Origin: Gracilaria gracilis
Taxonomy: Eukaryota > Rhodophyta > Florideophyceae > Gracilariales > Gracilariaceae
Assembly: GCA_030374805.1 (NCBI GenBank)
Contig: JARGSG010000241.1
Coordinates: forward strand, 310,001-374,000
Direction: 5' to 3'
Length of the DNA: 64,000 nt
The position numbers and the translations under genes were made by a program. Each line of letters starts with the position of its first letter. Position 1 is the stretch's first letter. The notes under the pieces were generated by a model that saw only the letters and a program-made list of their open reading frames with translations, ran no database searches and was not told the origin of the DNA. Positions 40,601 through 52,700 of the stretch are shown one piece after another.

Positions 40601-43600
40601 AAAAAACAGGTATCAGAGGTGTAGGGAAGACGGTATTTTCAGTTTTGAGCAGAAAGGAGGTGAAAAACATTCATAGTGGAAAGAATTTGGGTTTTATTTT
40701 GACTAGGGGTTCATAGGTGGAGGTCAGACGAGAAGCCGAAGTGATGGGCGATATGCTTGCCTGTTTTGGGGTTTGTTTGGGGTTTGTTTTCAACCGATTA
40801 ATGTGGCTGCAGTGGCGATTGCTGTGGTTGCAAGGTTTTGTGCCCTGGAAGGGTTTGCTGGGGATGGAAAGAGATTGGCATGTATACAACATACTGAATG
40901 GGGAATTAGCATAATTGGATTGGTTGATAATCACTGATGGGGTACGTGAAGGTAGCCATGATAGTATTTGGGGGGCTTGTGGTCAGGGTTGTTTGCATTG
41001 TGGTTTTGGTGGTGGCTTGTGCGGGTTATGGTTTCCAATGACCCACTGAACGATTTGGTAGGGTTTCGATAGTGTATATCTACACATAAAGTGTGTTTCC
41101 GACTGTCATGAAATCAAGGGTGCTAGATTTTGGCTCTAGAAGGCAATGGAAGCCAATTGGAAAGTACAGCGATTTTTGTGCTGTTCATGTAGTAGATTTT
41201 GTTAGTAGTAATTGACATGACGTGTTGCGGTTTTTGGCGAGATGTTTGAGGAGAATGTGGGAAGAGTGTGGGAGGGATCTGAGAGTGAAGATTGCGTTTT
41301 GTGTAATTGAAAATGCAAAAAAGTAATTGAAAAAAGCGAGAAGTACGTTGAAGGGGGGTATAACGGTAGAAAATGGGAATGGGAGACGGTCAGAGAGTAA
41401 AAAAACAGGTATCAGAGGTGTAGGGAAGACGGTATTTTCAGTTTTGAGCAGAAAGGAGGTGAAAAACATTCATAGTGGAAAGAATTTGGGTTTTATTTTG
41501 ACTAGGGGTTCATAGGTGGAGGTCAGACGAGAAGCCGAAGTGATGGGCGATATGCTTGCCTGTTTTGGGGTTTGTTTGGGGTTTGTTTTCAACCGATTAA
41601 TGTGGCTGCAGTGGCGATTGCTGTGGTTGCAAGGTTTTGTGCCCTGGAAGGGTTTGCTGGGGATGGAAAGAGATTGGCGTGTATAGAACATACTGAATGG
41701 GAATTAGCATAATTGGATTGGTTGATAATCACTGATGGGGTACGTGAAGGTAGCCATGATAGTATTTGGGGGGCTTGTGGTCAGGGTTGTTTGCATTGTG
41801 GTTTTGGTGGTGGCTTGTGCGGGTTATGGTTTCCAATGACCCACTGAACGATTTGGTAGGGTTTCGATAGTGTATATCTACACATAAAGTGTGTTTCCGA
41901 CTGTCATGAAATCAAGGGTGCTAGATTTTGGCTCTAGAAGGCAATGGAAGCCAATTGGAAAGTACAGCGATTTTTGTGCTGTTCATGTAGTAGATTTTGT
42001 TAGTAGTAATTGACATGACGTGTTGCGGTTTTTGGCGAGATGTTTGAGGAGAATGTGGGAAGAGTGTGGGAGGGATCTGAGAGTGAAGATTGCGTTTTGT
42101 GTAATTGAAAATGCAAAAAAGTAATTGAAAAAAGCGAGAAGTACGTTGAAGGGGGTATAACGGTAGAAAATGGGAATGGGAGACGGTCAGAGAGTAAAAA
42201 AAACAGGTATCAGAGGTGTAGGGAAGACGGTATTTTCAGTTTTGAGCAGAAAGGAGGTGAAAAACATTCATAGTGGAAAGAATTTGGGGTTTTATTTTGA
42301 CTAGGGGTTCATAGGTGGAGGTCAGACGAGAAGCCGAAGTGATGGGCGATATGCTTGCCTGTTTTGGGGTTTGTTTGGGGTTTGTTTTCAACCGATTAAT
42401 GTGGCTGCAGTGGCGATTGCTGTGGTTGCAAGGTTTTGTGCCCTGGAAGGGTTTGCTGGGGATGGAAAGAGATTGGCGTGTATAGAACATACTGAATGGG
42501 AATTAGCATAATTGGATTGGTTGATAATCACTGATGGGGTACGTGAAGGTAGCCATGATAGTATTTGGGGGGCTTGTGGTCAGGGTTGTTTGCATTGTGG
42601 TTTTGGTGGTGGCTTGTGCGGGTTATGGTTTCCAATGACCCACTGAACGATTTGGTAGGGTTTCGATAGTGTATATCTACACATAAAGTGTGTTTCCGAC
42701 TGTCATGAAATCAAGGGTGCTAGATTTTGGCTCTAGAAGGCAATGGAAGCCAATTGGAAAGTACAGCGATTTTTGTGCTGTTCATGTAGTAGATTTTGTT
42801 AGTAGTAATTGACATGACGTGTTGCGGTTTTTGGCGAGATGTTTGAGGAGAATGTGGGAAGAGTGTGGGAGGGATCTGAGAGTGAAGATTGCGTTTTGTG
42901 TAATTGAAAATGCAAAAAAGTAATTGAAAAAAGCGAGAAGTACGTTGAAGGGGGTATAACGGTAGAAAATGGGAATGGGAGACGGTCAAAGAGTAAAAAA
43001 ACAGGTATCAGAGGTGTAGGGAAGACGGTATTTTCAGTTTTGAGCAGAAAGGAGGTGAAAAACATTCATAGTGGAAAGAATTTGGGTTTTATTTTGACTA
43101 GGGGTTCATAGGTGGAGGTCAGACGAGAAGCCGAAGTGATGGGCGATATGCTTGCCTGTTTTGGGGTTTGTTTGGGGTTTGTTTTCAACCGATTAATGTG
43201 GCTGCAGTGGCGATTGCTGTGGTTGCAAGGTTTTGTGCCCTGGAAGGGTTTGCTGGGGATGGAAAGAGATTGGCGTGTATAGAACATACTGAATGGGAAT
43301 TAGCATAATTGGATTGGTTGATAATCACTGATGGGGTACGTGAAGGTAGCCATGATAGTATTTGGGGGGCTTGTGGTCAGGGTTGTTTGCATTGTGGTTT
43401 TGGTGGTGGCTTGTGCGGGTTATGGTTTCCAATGACCCACTGAACGATTTGGTAGGGTTTCGATAGTGTATATCTACACATAAAGTGTGTTTCCGACTGT
43501 CATGAAATCAAGGGTGCTAGATTTTGGCTCTAGAAGGCAATGGAAGCCAATTGGAAAGTACAGCGATTTTTGTGCTGTTCATGTAGTAGATTTTGTTAGT

Positions 43601-45110
43601 AGTAATTGACATGACGTGTTGCGGTTTTTGGCGAGATGTTTGAGGAGAATGTGGGAAGAGTGTGGGAGGGATCTGAGAGTGAAGATTGCGTTTTGTGTAA
43701 TTGAAAATGCAAAAAAGTAATTGAAAAAAGCGAGAAGTACGTTGAAGGGGGTATAACGGTAGAAAATGGGAATGGGAGACGGTCAGAGAGTAAAAAAACA
43801 GGTATCAGAGGTGTAGGGAAGACGGTATTTTCAGTTTTGAGCAGAAAGGAGGTGAAAAACATTCATAGTGGAAAGAATTTGGGTTTTATTTTGACTAGGG
43901 GTTCATAGGTGGAGGTCAGACGAGAAGCCGAAGTGATGGGCGATATGCTTGCCTGTTTTGGGGTTTGTTTGGGGTTTGTTTTCAACCGATTAATGTGGCT
44001 GCAGTGGCGATTGCTGTGGTTGCAAGGTTTTGTGCCCTGGAAGGGTTTGCTGGGGATGGAAAGAGATTGGCGTGTATAGAACATACTGAATGGGAATTAG
44101 CATAATTGGATTGGTTGATAATCACTGATGGGGTACGTGAAGGTAGCCATGATAGTATTTGGGGGGCTTGTGGTCAGGGTTGTTTGCATTGTGGTTTTGG
44201 TGGTGGCTTGTGCGGGTTATGGTTTCCAATGACCCACTGAACGATTTGGTAGGGTTTCGATAGTGTATATCTACACATAAAGTGTGTTTCCGACTGTCAT
44301 GAAATCAAGGGTGCTAGATTTTGGCTCTAGAAGGCAATGGAAGCCAATTGGAAAGTACAGCGATTTTTGTGCTGTTCATGTAGTAGATTTTGTTAGTAGT
44401 AATTGACATGACGTGTTGCGGTTTTTGGCGAGATGTTTGAGGAGAATGTGGGAAGAGTGTGGGAGGGATCTGAGAGTGAAGATTGCGTTTTGTGTAATTG
44501 AAAATGCAAAAAAGTAATTGAAAAAAGCGAGAAGTACGTTGAAGGGGGTATAACGGTAGAAAATGGGAATGGGAGACGGTCAGAGAGTAAAAAAACAGGT
44601 ATCAGAGGTGTAGGGAAGACGGTATTTTCAGTTTTGAGCAGAAAGGAGGTGAAAAACATTCATAGTGGAAAGAATTTGGGTTTTATTTTGACTAGGGGTT
44701 CATAGGTGGAGGTCAGACGAGAAGCCGAAGTGATGGGCGATATGCTTGCCTGTTTTGGGGTTTGTTTGGGGTTTGTTTTCAACCGATTAATGTGGCTGCA
44801 GTGGCGATTGCTGTGGTTGCAAGGTTTTGTGCCCTGGAAGGGTTTGCTGGGGATGGAAAGAGATTGGCGTGTATAGAACATACTGAATGGGAATTAGCAT
44901 AATTGGATTGGTTGATAATCACTGATGGGGTACGTGAAGGTAGCCATGATAGTATTTGGGGGGCTTGTGGTCAGGGTTGTTTGCATTGTGGTTTTGGTGG
45001 TGGCTTGTGCGGGTTATGGTTTCCAATGACCCACTGAACGATTTGGTAGGGTTTCGATAGTGTATATCTACACATAAAGTGTGTTTCCGACTGTCATGAA
45101 ATCAAGGGTG
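34683..45110. repeat. Left flank of the satellite, irregular variants
   Basis: Monomers 1-13. The edge at 34683-34735 is diverged. Monomers 1-10 carry indels in homopolymers and private substitutions. Variant combinations are mixed: monomers 1, 2, 5 and 9-13 have TATAGAAC with TTGTGCGGG, while monomers 3, 4, 6, 7 and 8 have TATACAAC with TTGTGCGGG. Monomers 3 and 4 share TGCCTTTTTTGG and GGGGCTTG, and monomers 2 and 4 share GTATTAGAGG, a mosaic pattern. Confidence 0.85.
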
Positions 45111-45907
45111 CTAGATTTTGGCTCTAGAAGGCAATGGAAGCCAATTGGAAAGTACAGCGATTTTTGTGCTGTTCATGTAGTAGATTTTGTTAGTAGTAAT
45201 TGACATGACGTGTTGCGGTTTTTGGCGAGATGTTTGAGGAGAATGTGGGAAGAGTGTGGGAGGGATCTGAGAGTGAAGATTGCGTTTTGTGTAATTGAAA
45301 ATGCAAAAAAGTAATTGAAAAAAGCGAGAAGTACGTTGAAGGGGGTATAACGGTAGAAAATGGGAATGGGAGACGGTCAGAGAGTAAAAAAACAGGTATC
45401 AGAGGTGTAGGGAAGACGGTATTTTCAGTTTTGAGCAGAAAGGAGGTGAAAAACATTCATAGTGGAAAGAATTTGGGTTTTATTTTGACTAGGGGTTCAT
45501 AGGTGGAGGTCAGACGAGAAGCCGAAGTGATGGGCGATATGCTTGCCTGTTTTGGGGTTTGTTTGGGGTTTGTTTTCAACCGATTAATGTGGCTGCAGTG
45601 GCGATTGCTGTGGTTGCAAGGTTTTGTGCCCTGGAAGGGTTTGCTGGGGATGGAAAGAGATTGGCGTGTATACAACATACTGAATGGGAATTAGCATAAT
45701 TGGATTGGTTGATAATCACTGATGGGGTACGTGAAGGTAGCCATGATAGTATTTGGGGGGCTTGTGGTCAGGGTTGTTTGCATTGTGGTTTTGGTGGTGG
45801 CTTGAGCGGGTTATGGTTTCCAATGACCCACTGAACGATTTGGTAGGGTTTCGATAGTGTATATCTACACATAAAGTGTGTTTCCGACTGTCATGAAATC
45901 AAGGGTG
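45111..45907. repeat. Representative type-beta monomer
   Basis: 797 bp from CTAGATTTTGG to the next CTAG at 45908, with the TATACAAC and TTGAGCGGG variants. It contains a short inverted repeat CTAGA/TCTAG with a 7-nt loop at its start, and a G-rich stretch with two GGGGTTTG runs at about 45550-45576. Confidence 0.9.
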
Positions 45908-46704
45908 CTAGATTTTGGCTCTAGAAGGCAATGGAAGCCAATTGGAAAGTACAGCGATTTTTGTGCTGTTCATGTAGTAGATTTTGTTAGTAGTAATTGA
46001 CATGACGTGTTGCGGTTTTTGGCGAGATGTTTGAGGAGAATGTGGGAAGAGTGTGGGAGGGATCTGAGAGTGAAGATTGCGTTTTGTGTAATTGAAAATG
46101 CAAAAAAGTAATTGAAAAAAGCGAGAAGTACGTTGAAGGGGGTATAACGGTAGAAAATGGGAATGGGAGACGGTCAGAGAGTAAAAAAACAGGTATCAGA
46201 GGTGTAGGGAAGACGGTATTTTCAGTTTTGAGCAGAAAGGAGGTGAAAAACATTCATAGTGGAAAGAATTTGGGTTTTATTTTGACTAGGGGTTCATAGG
46301 TGGAGGTCAGACGAGAAGCCGAAGTGATGGGCGATATGCTTGCCTGTTTTGGGGTTTGTTTGGGGTTTGTTTTCAACCGATTAATGTGGCTGCAGTGGCG
46401 ATTGCTGTGGTTGCAAGGTTTTGTGCCCTGGAAGGGTTTGCTGGGGATGGAAAGAGATTGGCGTGTATAGAACATACTGAATGGGAATTAGCATAATTGG
46501 ATTGGTTGATAATCACTGATGGGGTACGTGAAGGTAGCCATGATAGTATTTGGGGGGCTTGTGGTCAGGGTTGTTTGCATTGTGGTTTTGGTGGTGGCTT
46601 GTGCGGGTTATGGTTTCCAATGACCCACTGAACGATTTGGTAGGGTTTCGATAGTGTATATCTACACATAAAGTGTGTTTCCGACTGTCATGAAATCAAG
46701 GGTG
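45908..46704. repeat. Representative type-alpha monomer
   Basis: The next 797-bp unit, with TATAGAAC and TTGTGCGGG and otherwise the same sequence as far as I could compare by eye. Confidence 0.9.
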
Positions 46705-49700
46705 CTAGATTTTGGCTCTAGAAGGCAATGGAAGCCAATTGGAAAGTACAGCGATTTTTGTGCTGTTCATGTAGTAGATTTTGTTAGTAGTAATTGACAT
46801 GACGTGTTGCGGTTTTTGGCGAGATGTTTGAGGAGAATGTGGGAAGAGTGTGGGAGGGATCTGAGAGTGAAGATTGCGTTTTGTGTAATTGAAAATGCAA
46901 AAAAGTAATTGAAAAAAGCGAGAAGTACGTTGAAGGGGGTATAACGGTAGAAAATGGGAATGGGAGACGGTCAGAGAGTAAAAAAACAGGTATCAGAGGT
47001 GTAGGGAAGACGGTATTTTCAGTTTTGAGCAGAAAGGAGGTGAAAAACATTCATAGTGGAAAGAATTTGGGTTTTATTTTGACTAGGGGTTCATAGGTGG
47101 AGGTCAGACGAGAAGCCGAAGTGATGGGCGATATGCTTGCCTGTTTTGGGGTTTGTTTGGGGTTTGTTTTCAACCGATTAATGTGGCTGCAGTGGCGATT
47201 GCTGTGGTTGCAAGGTTTTGTGCCCTGGAAGGGTTTGCTGGGGATGGAAAGAGATTGGCGTGTATACAACATACTGAATGGGAATTAGCATAATTGGATT
47301 GGTTGATAATCACTGATGGGGTACGTGAAGGTAGCCATGATAGTATTTGGGGGGCTTGTGGTCAGGGTTGTTTGCATTGTGGTTTTGGTGGTGGCTTGAG
47401 CGGGTTATGGTTTCCAATGACCCACTGAACGATTTGGTAGGGTTTCGATAGTGTATATCTACACATAAAGTGTGTTTCCGACTGTCATGAAATCAAGGGT
47501 GCTAGATTTTGGCTCTAGAAGGCAATGGAAGCCAATTGGAAAGTACAGCGATTTTTGTGCTGTTCATGTAGTAGATTTTGTTAGTAGTAATTGACATGAC
47601 GTGTTGCGGTTTTTGGCGAGATGTTTGAGGAGAATGTGGGAAGAGTGTGGGAGGGATCTGAGAGTGAAGATTGCGTTTTGTGTAATTGAAAATGCAAAAA
47701 AGTAATTGAAAAAAGCGAGAAGTACGTTGAAGGGGGTATAACGGTAGAAAATGGGAATGGGAGACGGTCAGAGAGTAAAAAAACAGGTATCAGAGGTGTA
47801 GGGAAGACGGTATTTTCAGTTTTGAGCAGAAAGGAGGTGAAAAACATTCATAGTGGAAAGAATTTGGGTTTTATTTTGACTAGGGGTTCATAGGTGGAGG
47901 TCAGACGAGAAGCCGAAGTGATGGGCGATATGCTTGCCTGTTTTGGGGTTTGTTTGGGGTTTGTTTTCAACCGATTAATGTGGCTGCAGTGGCGATTGCT
48001 GTGGTTGCAAGGTTTTGTGCCCTGGAAGGGTTTGCTGGGGATGGAAAGAGATTGGCGTGTATAGAACATACTGAATGGGAATTAGCATAATTGGATTGGT
48101 TGATAATCACTGATGGGGTACGTGAAGGTAGCCATGATAGTATTTGGGGGGCTTGTGGTCAGGGTTGTTTGCATTGTGGTTTTGGTGGTGGCTTGTGCGG
48201 GTTATGGTTTCCAATGACCCACTGAACGATTTGGTAGGGTTTCGATAGTGTATATCTACACATAAAGTGTGTTTCCGACTGTCATGAAATCAAGGGTGCT
48301 AGATTTTGGCTCTAGAAGGCAATGGAAGCCAATTGGAAAGTACAGCGATTTTTGTGCTGTTCATGTAGTAGATTTTGTTAGTAGTAATTGACATGACGTG
48401 TTGCGGTTTTTGGCGAGATGTTTGAGGAGAATGTGGGAAGAGTGTGGGAGGGATCTGAGAGTGAAGATTGCGTTTTGTGTAATTGAAAATGCAAAAAAGT
48501 AATTGAAAAAAGCGAGAAGTACGTTGAAGGGGGTATAACGGTAGAAAATGGGAATGGGAGACGGTCAGAGAGTAAAAAAACAGGTATCAGAGGTGTAGGG
48601 AAGACGGTATTTTCAGTTTTGAGCAGAAAGGAGGTGAAAAACATTCATAGTGGAAAGAATTTGGGTTTTATTTTGACTAGGGGTTCATAGGTGGAGGTCA
48701 GACGAGAAGCCGAAGTGATGGGCGATATGCTTGCCTGTTTTGGGGTTTGTTTGGGGTTTGTTTTCAACCGATTAATGTGGCTGCAGTGGCGATTGCTGTG
48801 GTTGCAAGGTTTTGTGCCCTGGAAGGGTTTGCTGGGGATGGAAAGAGATTGGCGTGTATACAACATACTGAATGGGAATTAGCATAATTGGATTGGTTGA
48901 TAATCACTGATGGGGTACGTGAAGGTAGCCATGATAGTATTTGGGGGGCTTGTGGTCAGGGTTGTTTGCATTGTGGTTTTGGTGGTGGCTTGAGCGGGTT
49001 ATGGTTTCCAATGACCCACTGAACGATTTGGTAGGGTTTCGATAGTGTATATCTACACATAAAGTGTGTTTCCGACTGTCATGAAATCAAGGGTGCTAGA
49101 TTTTGGCTCTAGAAGGCAATGGAAGCCAATTGGAAAGTACAGCGATTTTTGTGCTGTTCATGTAGTAGATTTTGTTAGTAGTAATTGACATGACGTGTTG
49201 CGGTTTTTGGCGAGATGTTTGAGGAGAATGTGGGAAGAGTGTGGGAGGGATCTGAGAGTGAAGATTGCGTTTTGTGTAATTGAAAATGCAAAAAAGTAAT
49301 TGAAAAAAGCGAGAAGTACGTTGAAGGGGGTATAACGGTAGAAAATGGGAATGGGAGACGGTCAGAGAGTAAAAAAACAGGTATCAGAGGTGTAGGGAAG
49401 ACGGTATTTTCAGTTTTGAGCAGAAAGGAGGTGAAAAACATTCATAGTGGAAAGAATTTGGGTTTTATTTTGACTAGGGGTTCATAGGTGGAGGTCAGAC
49501 GAGAAGCCGAAGTGATGGGCGATATGCTTGCCTGTTTTGGGGTTTGTTTGGGGTTTGTTTTCAACCGATTAATGTGGCTGCAGTGGCGATTGCTGTGGTT
49601 GCAAGGTTTTGTGCCCTGGAAGGGTTTGCTGGGGATGGAAAGAGATTGGCGTGTATAGAACATACTGAATGGGAATTAGCATAATTGGATTGGTTGATAA

Positions 49701-52700
49701 TCACTGATGGGGTACGTGAAGGTAGCCATGATAGTATTTGGGGGGCTTGTGGTCAGGGTTGTTTGCATTGTGGTTTTGGTGGTGGCTTGTGCGGGTTATG
49801 GTTTCCAATGACCCACTGAACGATTTGGTAGGGTTTCGATAGTGTATATCTACACATAAAGTGTGTTTCCGACTGTCATGAAATCAAGGGTGCTAGATTT
49901 TGGCTCTAGAAGGCAATGGAAGCCAATTGGAAAGTACAGCGATTTTTGTGCTGTTCATGTAGTAGATTTTGTTAGTAGTAATTGACATGACGTGTTGCGG
50001 TTTTTGGCGAGATGTTTGAGGAGAATGTGGGAAGAGTGTGGGAGGGATCTGAGAGTGAAGATTGCGTTTTGTGTAATTGAAAATGCAAAAAAGTAATTGA
50101 AAAAAGCGAGAAGTACGTTGAAGGGGGTATAACGGTAGAAAATGGGAATGGGAGACGGTCAGAGAGTAAAAAAACAGGTATCAGAGGTGTAGGGAAGACG
50201 GTATTTTCAGTTTTGAGCAGAAAGGAGGTGAAAAACATTCATAGTGGAAAGAATTTGGGTTTTATTTTGACTAGGGGTTCATAGGTGGAGGTCAGACGAG
50301 AAGCCGAAGTGATGGGCGATATGCTTGCCTGTTTTGGGGTTTGTTTGGGGTTTGTTTTCAACCGATTAATGTGGCTGCAGTGGCGATTGCTGTGGTTGCA
50401 AGGTTTTGTGCCCTGGAAGGGTTTGCTGGGGATGGAAAGAGATTGGCGTGTATACAACATACTGAATGGGAATTAGCATAATTGGATTGGTTGATAATCA
50501 CTGATGGGGTACGTGAAGGTAGCCATGATAGTATTTGGGGGGCTTGTGGTCAGGGTTGTTTGCATTGTGGTTTTGGTGGTGGCTTGAGCGGGTTATGGTT
50601 TCCAATGACCCACTGAACGATTTGGTAGGGTTTCGATAGTGTATATCTACACATAAAGTGTGTTTCCGACTGTCATGAAATCAAGGGTGCTAGATTTTGG
50701 CTCTAGAAGGCAATGGAAGCCAATTGGAAAGTACAGCGATTTTTGTGCTGTTCATGTAGTAGATTTTGTTAGTAGTAATTGACATGACGTGTTGCGGTTT
50801 TTGGCGAGATGTTTGAGGAGAATGTGGGAAGAGTGTGGGAGGGATCTGAGAGTGAAGATTGCGTTTTGTGTAATTGAAAATGCAAAAAAGTAATTGAAAA
50901 AAGCGAGAAGTACGTTGAAGGGGGTATAACGGTAGAAAATGGGAATGGGAGACGGTCAGAGAGTAAAAAAACAGGTATCAGAGGTGTAGGGAAGACGGTA
51001 TTTTCAGTTTTGAGCAGAAAGGAGGTGAAAAACATTCATAGTGGAAAGAATTTGGGTTTTATTTTGACTAGGGGTTCATAGGTGGAGGTCAGACGAGAAG
51101 CCGAAGTGATGGGCGATATGCTTGCCTGTTTTGGGGTTTGTTTGGGGTTTGTTTTCAACCGATTAATGTGGCTGCAGTGGCGATTGCTGTGGTTGCAAGG
51201 TTTTGTGCCCTGGAAGGGTTTGCTGGGGATGGAAAGAGATTGGCGTGTATAGAACATACTGAATGGGAATTAGCATAATTGGATTGGTTGATAATCACTG
51301 ATGGGGTACGTGAAGGTAGCCATGATAGTATTTGGGGGGCTTGTGGTCAGGGTTGTTTGCATTGTGGTTTTGGTGGTGGCTTGTGCGGGTTATGGTTTCC
51401 AATGACCCACTGAACGATTTGGTAGGGTTTCGATAGTGTATATCTACACATAAAGTGTGTTTCCGACTGTCATGAAATCAAGGGTGCTAGATTTTGGCTC
51501 TAGAAGGCAATGGAAGCCAATTGGAAAGTACAGCGATTTTTGTGCTGTTCATGTAGTAGATTTTGTTAGTAGTAATTGACATGACGTGTTGCGGTTTTTG
51601 GCGAGATGTTTGAGGAGAATGTGGGAAGAGTGTGGGAGGGATCTGAGAGTGAAGATTGCGTTTTGTGTAATTGAAAATGCAAAAAAGTAATTGAAAAAAG
51701 CGAGAAGTACGTTGAAGGGGGTATAACGGTAGAAAATGGGAATGGGAGACGGTCAGAGAGTAAAAAAACAGGTATCAGAGGTGTAGGGAAGACGGTATTT
51801 TCAGTTTTGAGCAGAAAGGAGGTGAAAAACATTCATAGTGGAAAGAATTTGGGTTTTATTTTGACTAGGGGTTCATAGGTGGAGGTCAGACGAGAAGCCG
51901 AAGTGATGGGCGATATGCTTGCCTGTTTTGGGGTTTGTTTGGGGTTTGTTTTCAACCGATTAATGTGGCTGCAGTGGCGATTGCTGTGGTTGCAAGGTTT
52001 TGTGCCCTGGAAGGGTTTGCTGGGGATGGAAAGAGATTGGCGTGTATACAACATACTGAATGGGAATTAGCATAATTGGATTGGTTGATAATCACTGATG
52101 GGGTACGTGAAGGTAGCCATGATAGTATTTGGGGGGCTTGTGGTCAGGGTTGTTTGCATTGTGGTTTTGGTGGTGGCTTGAGCGGGTTATGGTTTCCAAT
52201 GACCCACTGAACGATTTGGTAGGGTTTCGATAGTGTATATCTACACATAAAGTGTGTTTCCGACTGTCATGAAATCAAGGGTGCTAGATTTTGGCTCTAG
52301 AAGGCAATGGAAGCCAATTGGAAAGTACAGCGATTTTTGTGCTGTTCATGTAGTAGATTTTGTTAGTAGTAATTGACATGACGTGTTGCGGTTTTTGGCG
52401 AGATGTTTGAGGAGAATGTGGGAAGAGTGTGGGAGGGATCTGAGAGTGAAGATTGCGTTTTGTGTAATTGAAAATGCAAAAAAGTAATTGAAAAAAGCGA
52501 GAAGTACGTTGAAGGGGGTATAACGGTAGAAAATGGGAATGGGAGACGGTCAGAGAGTAAAAAAACAGGTATCAGAGGTGTAGGGAAGACGGTATTTTCA
52601 GTTTTGAGCAGAAAGGAGGTGAAAAACATTCATAGTGGAAAGAATTTGGGTTTTATTTTGACTAGGGGTTCATAGGTGGAGGTCAGACGAGAAGCCGAAG

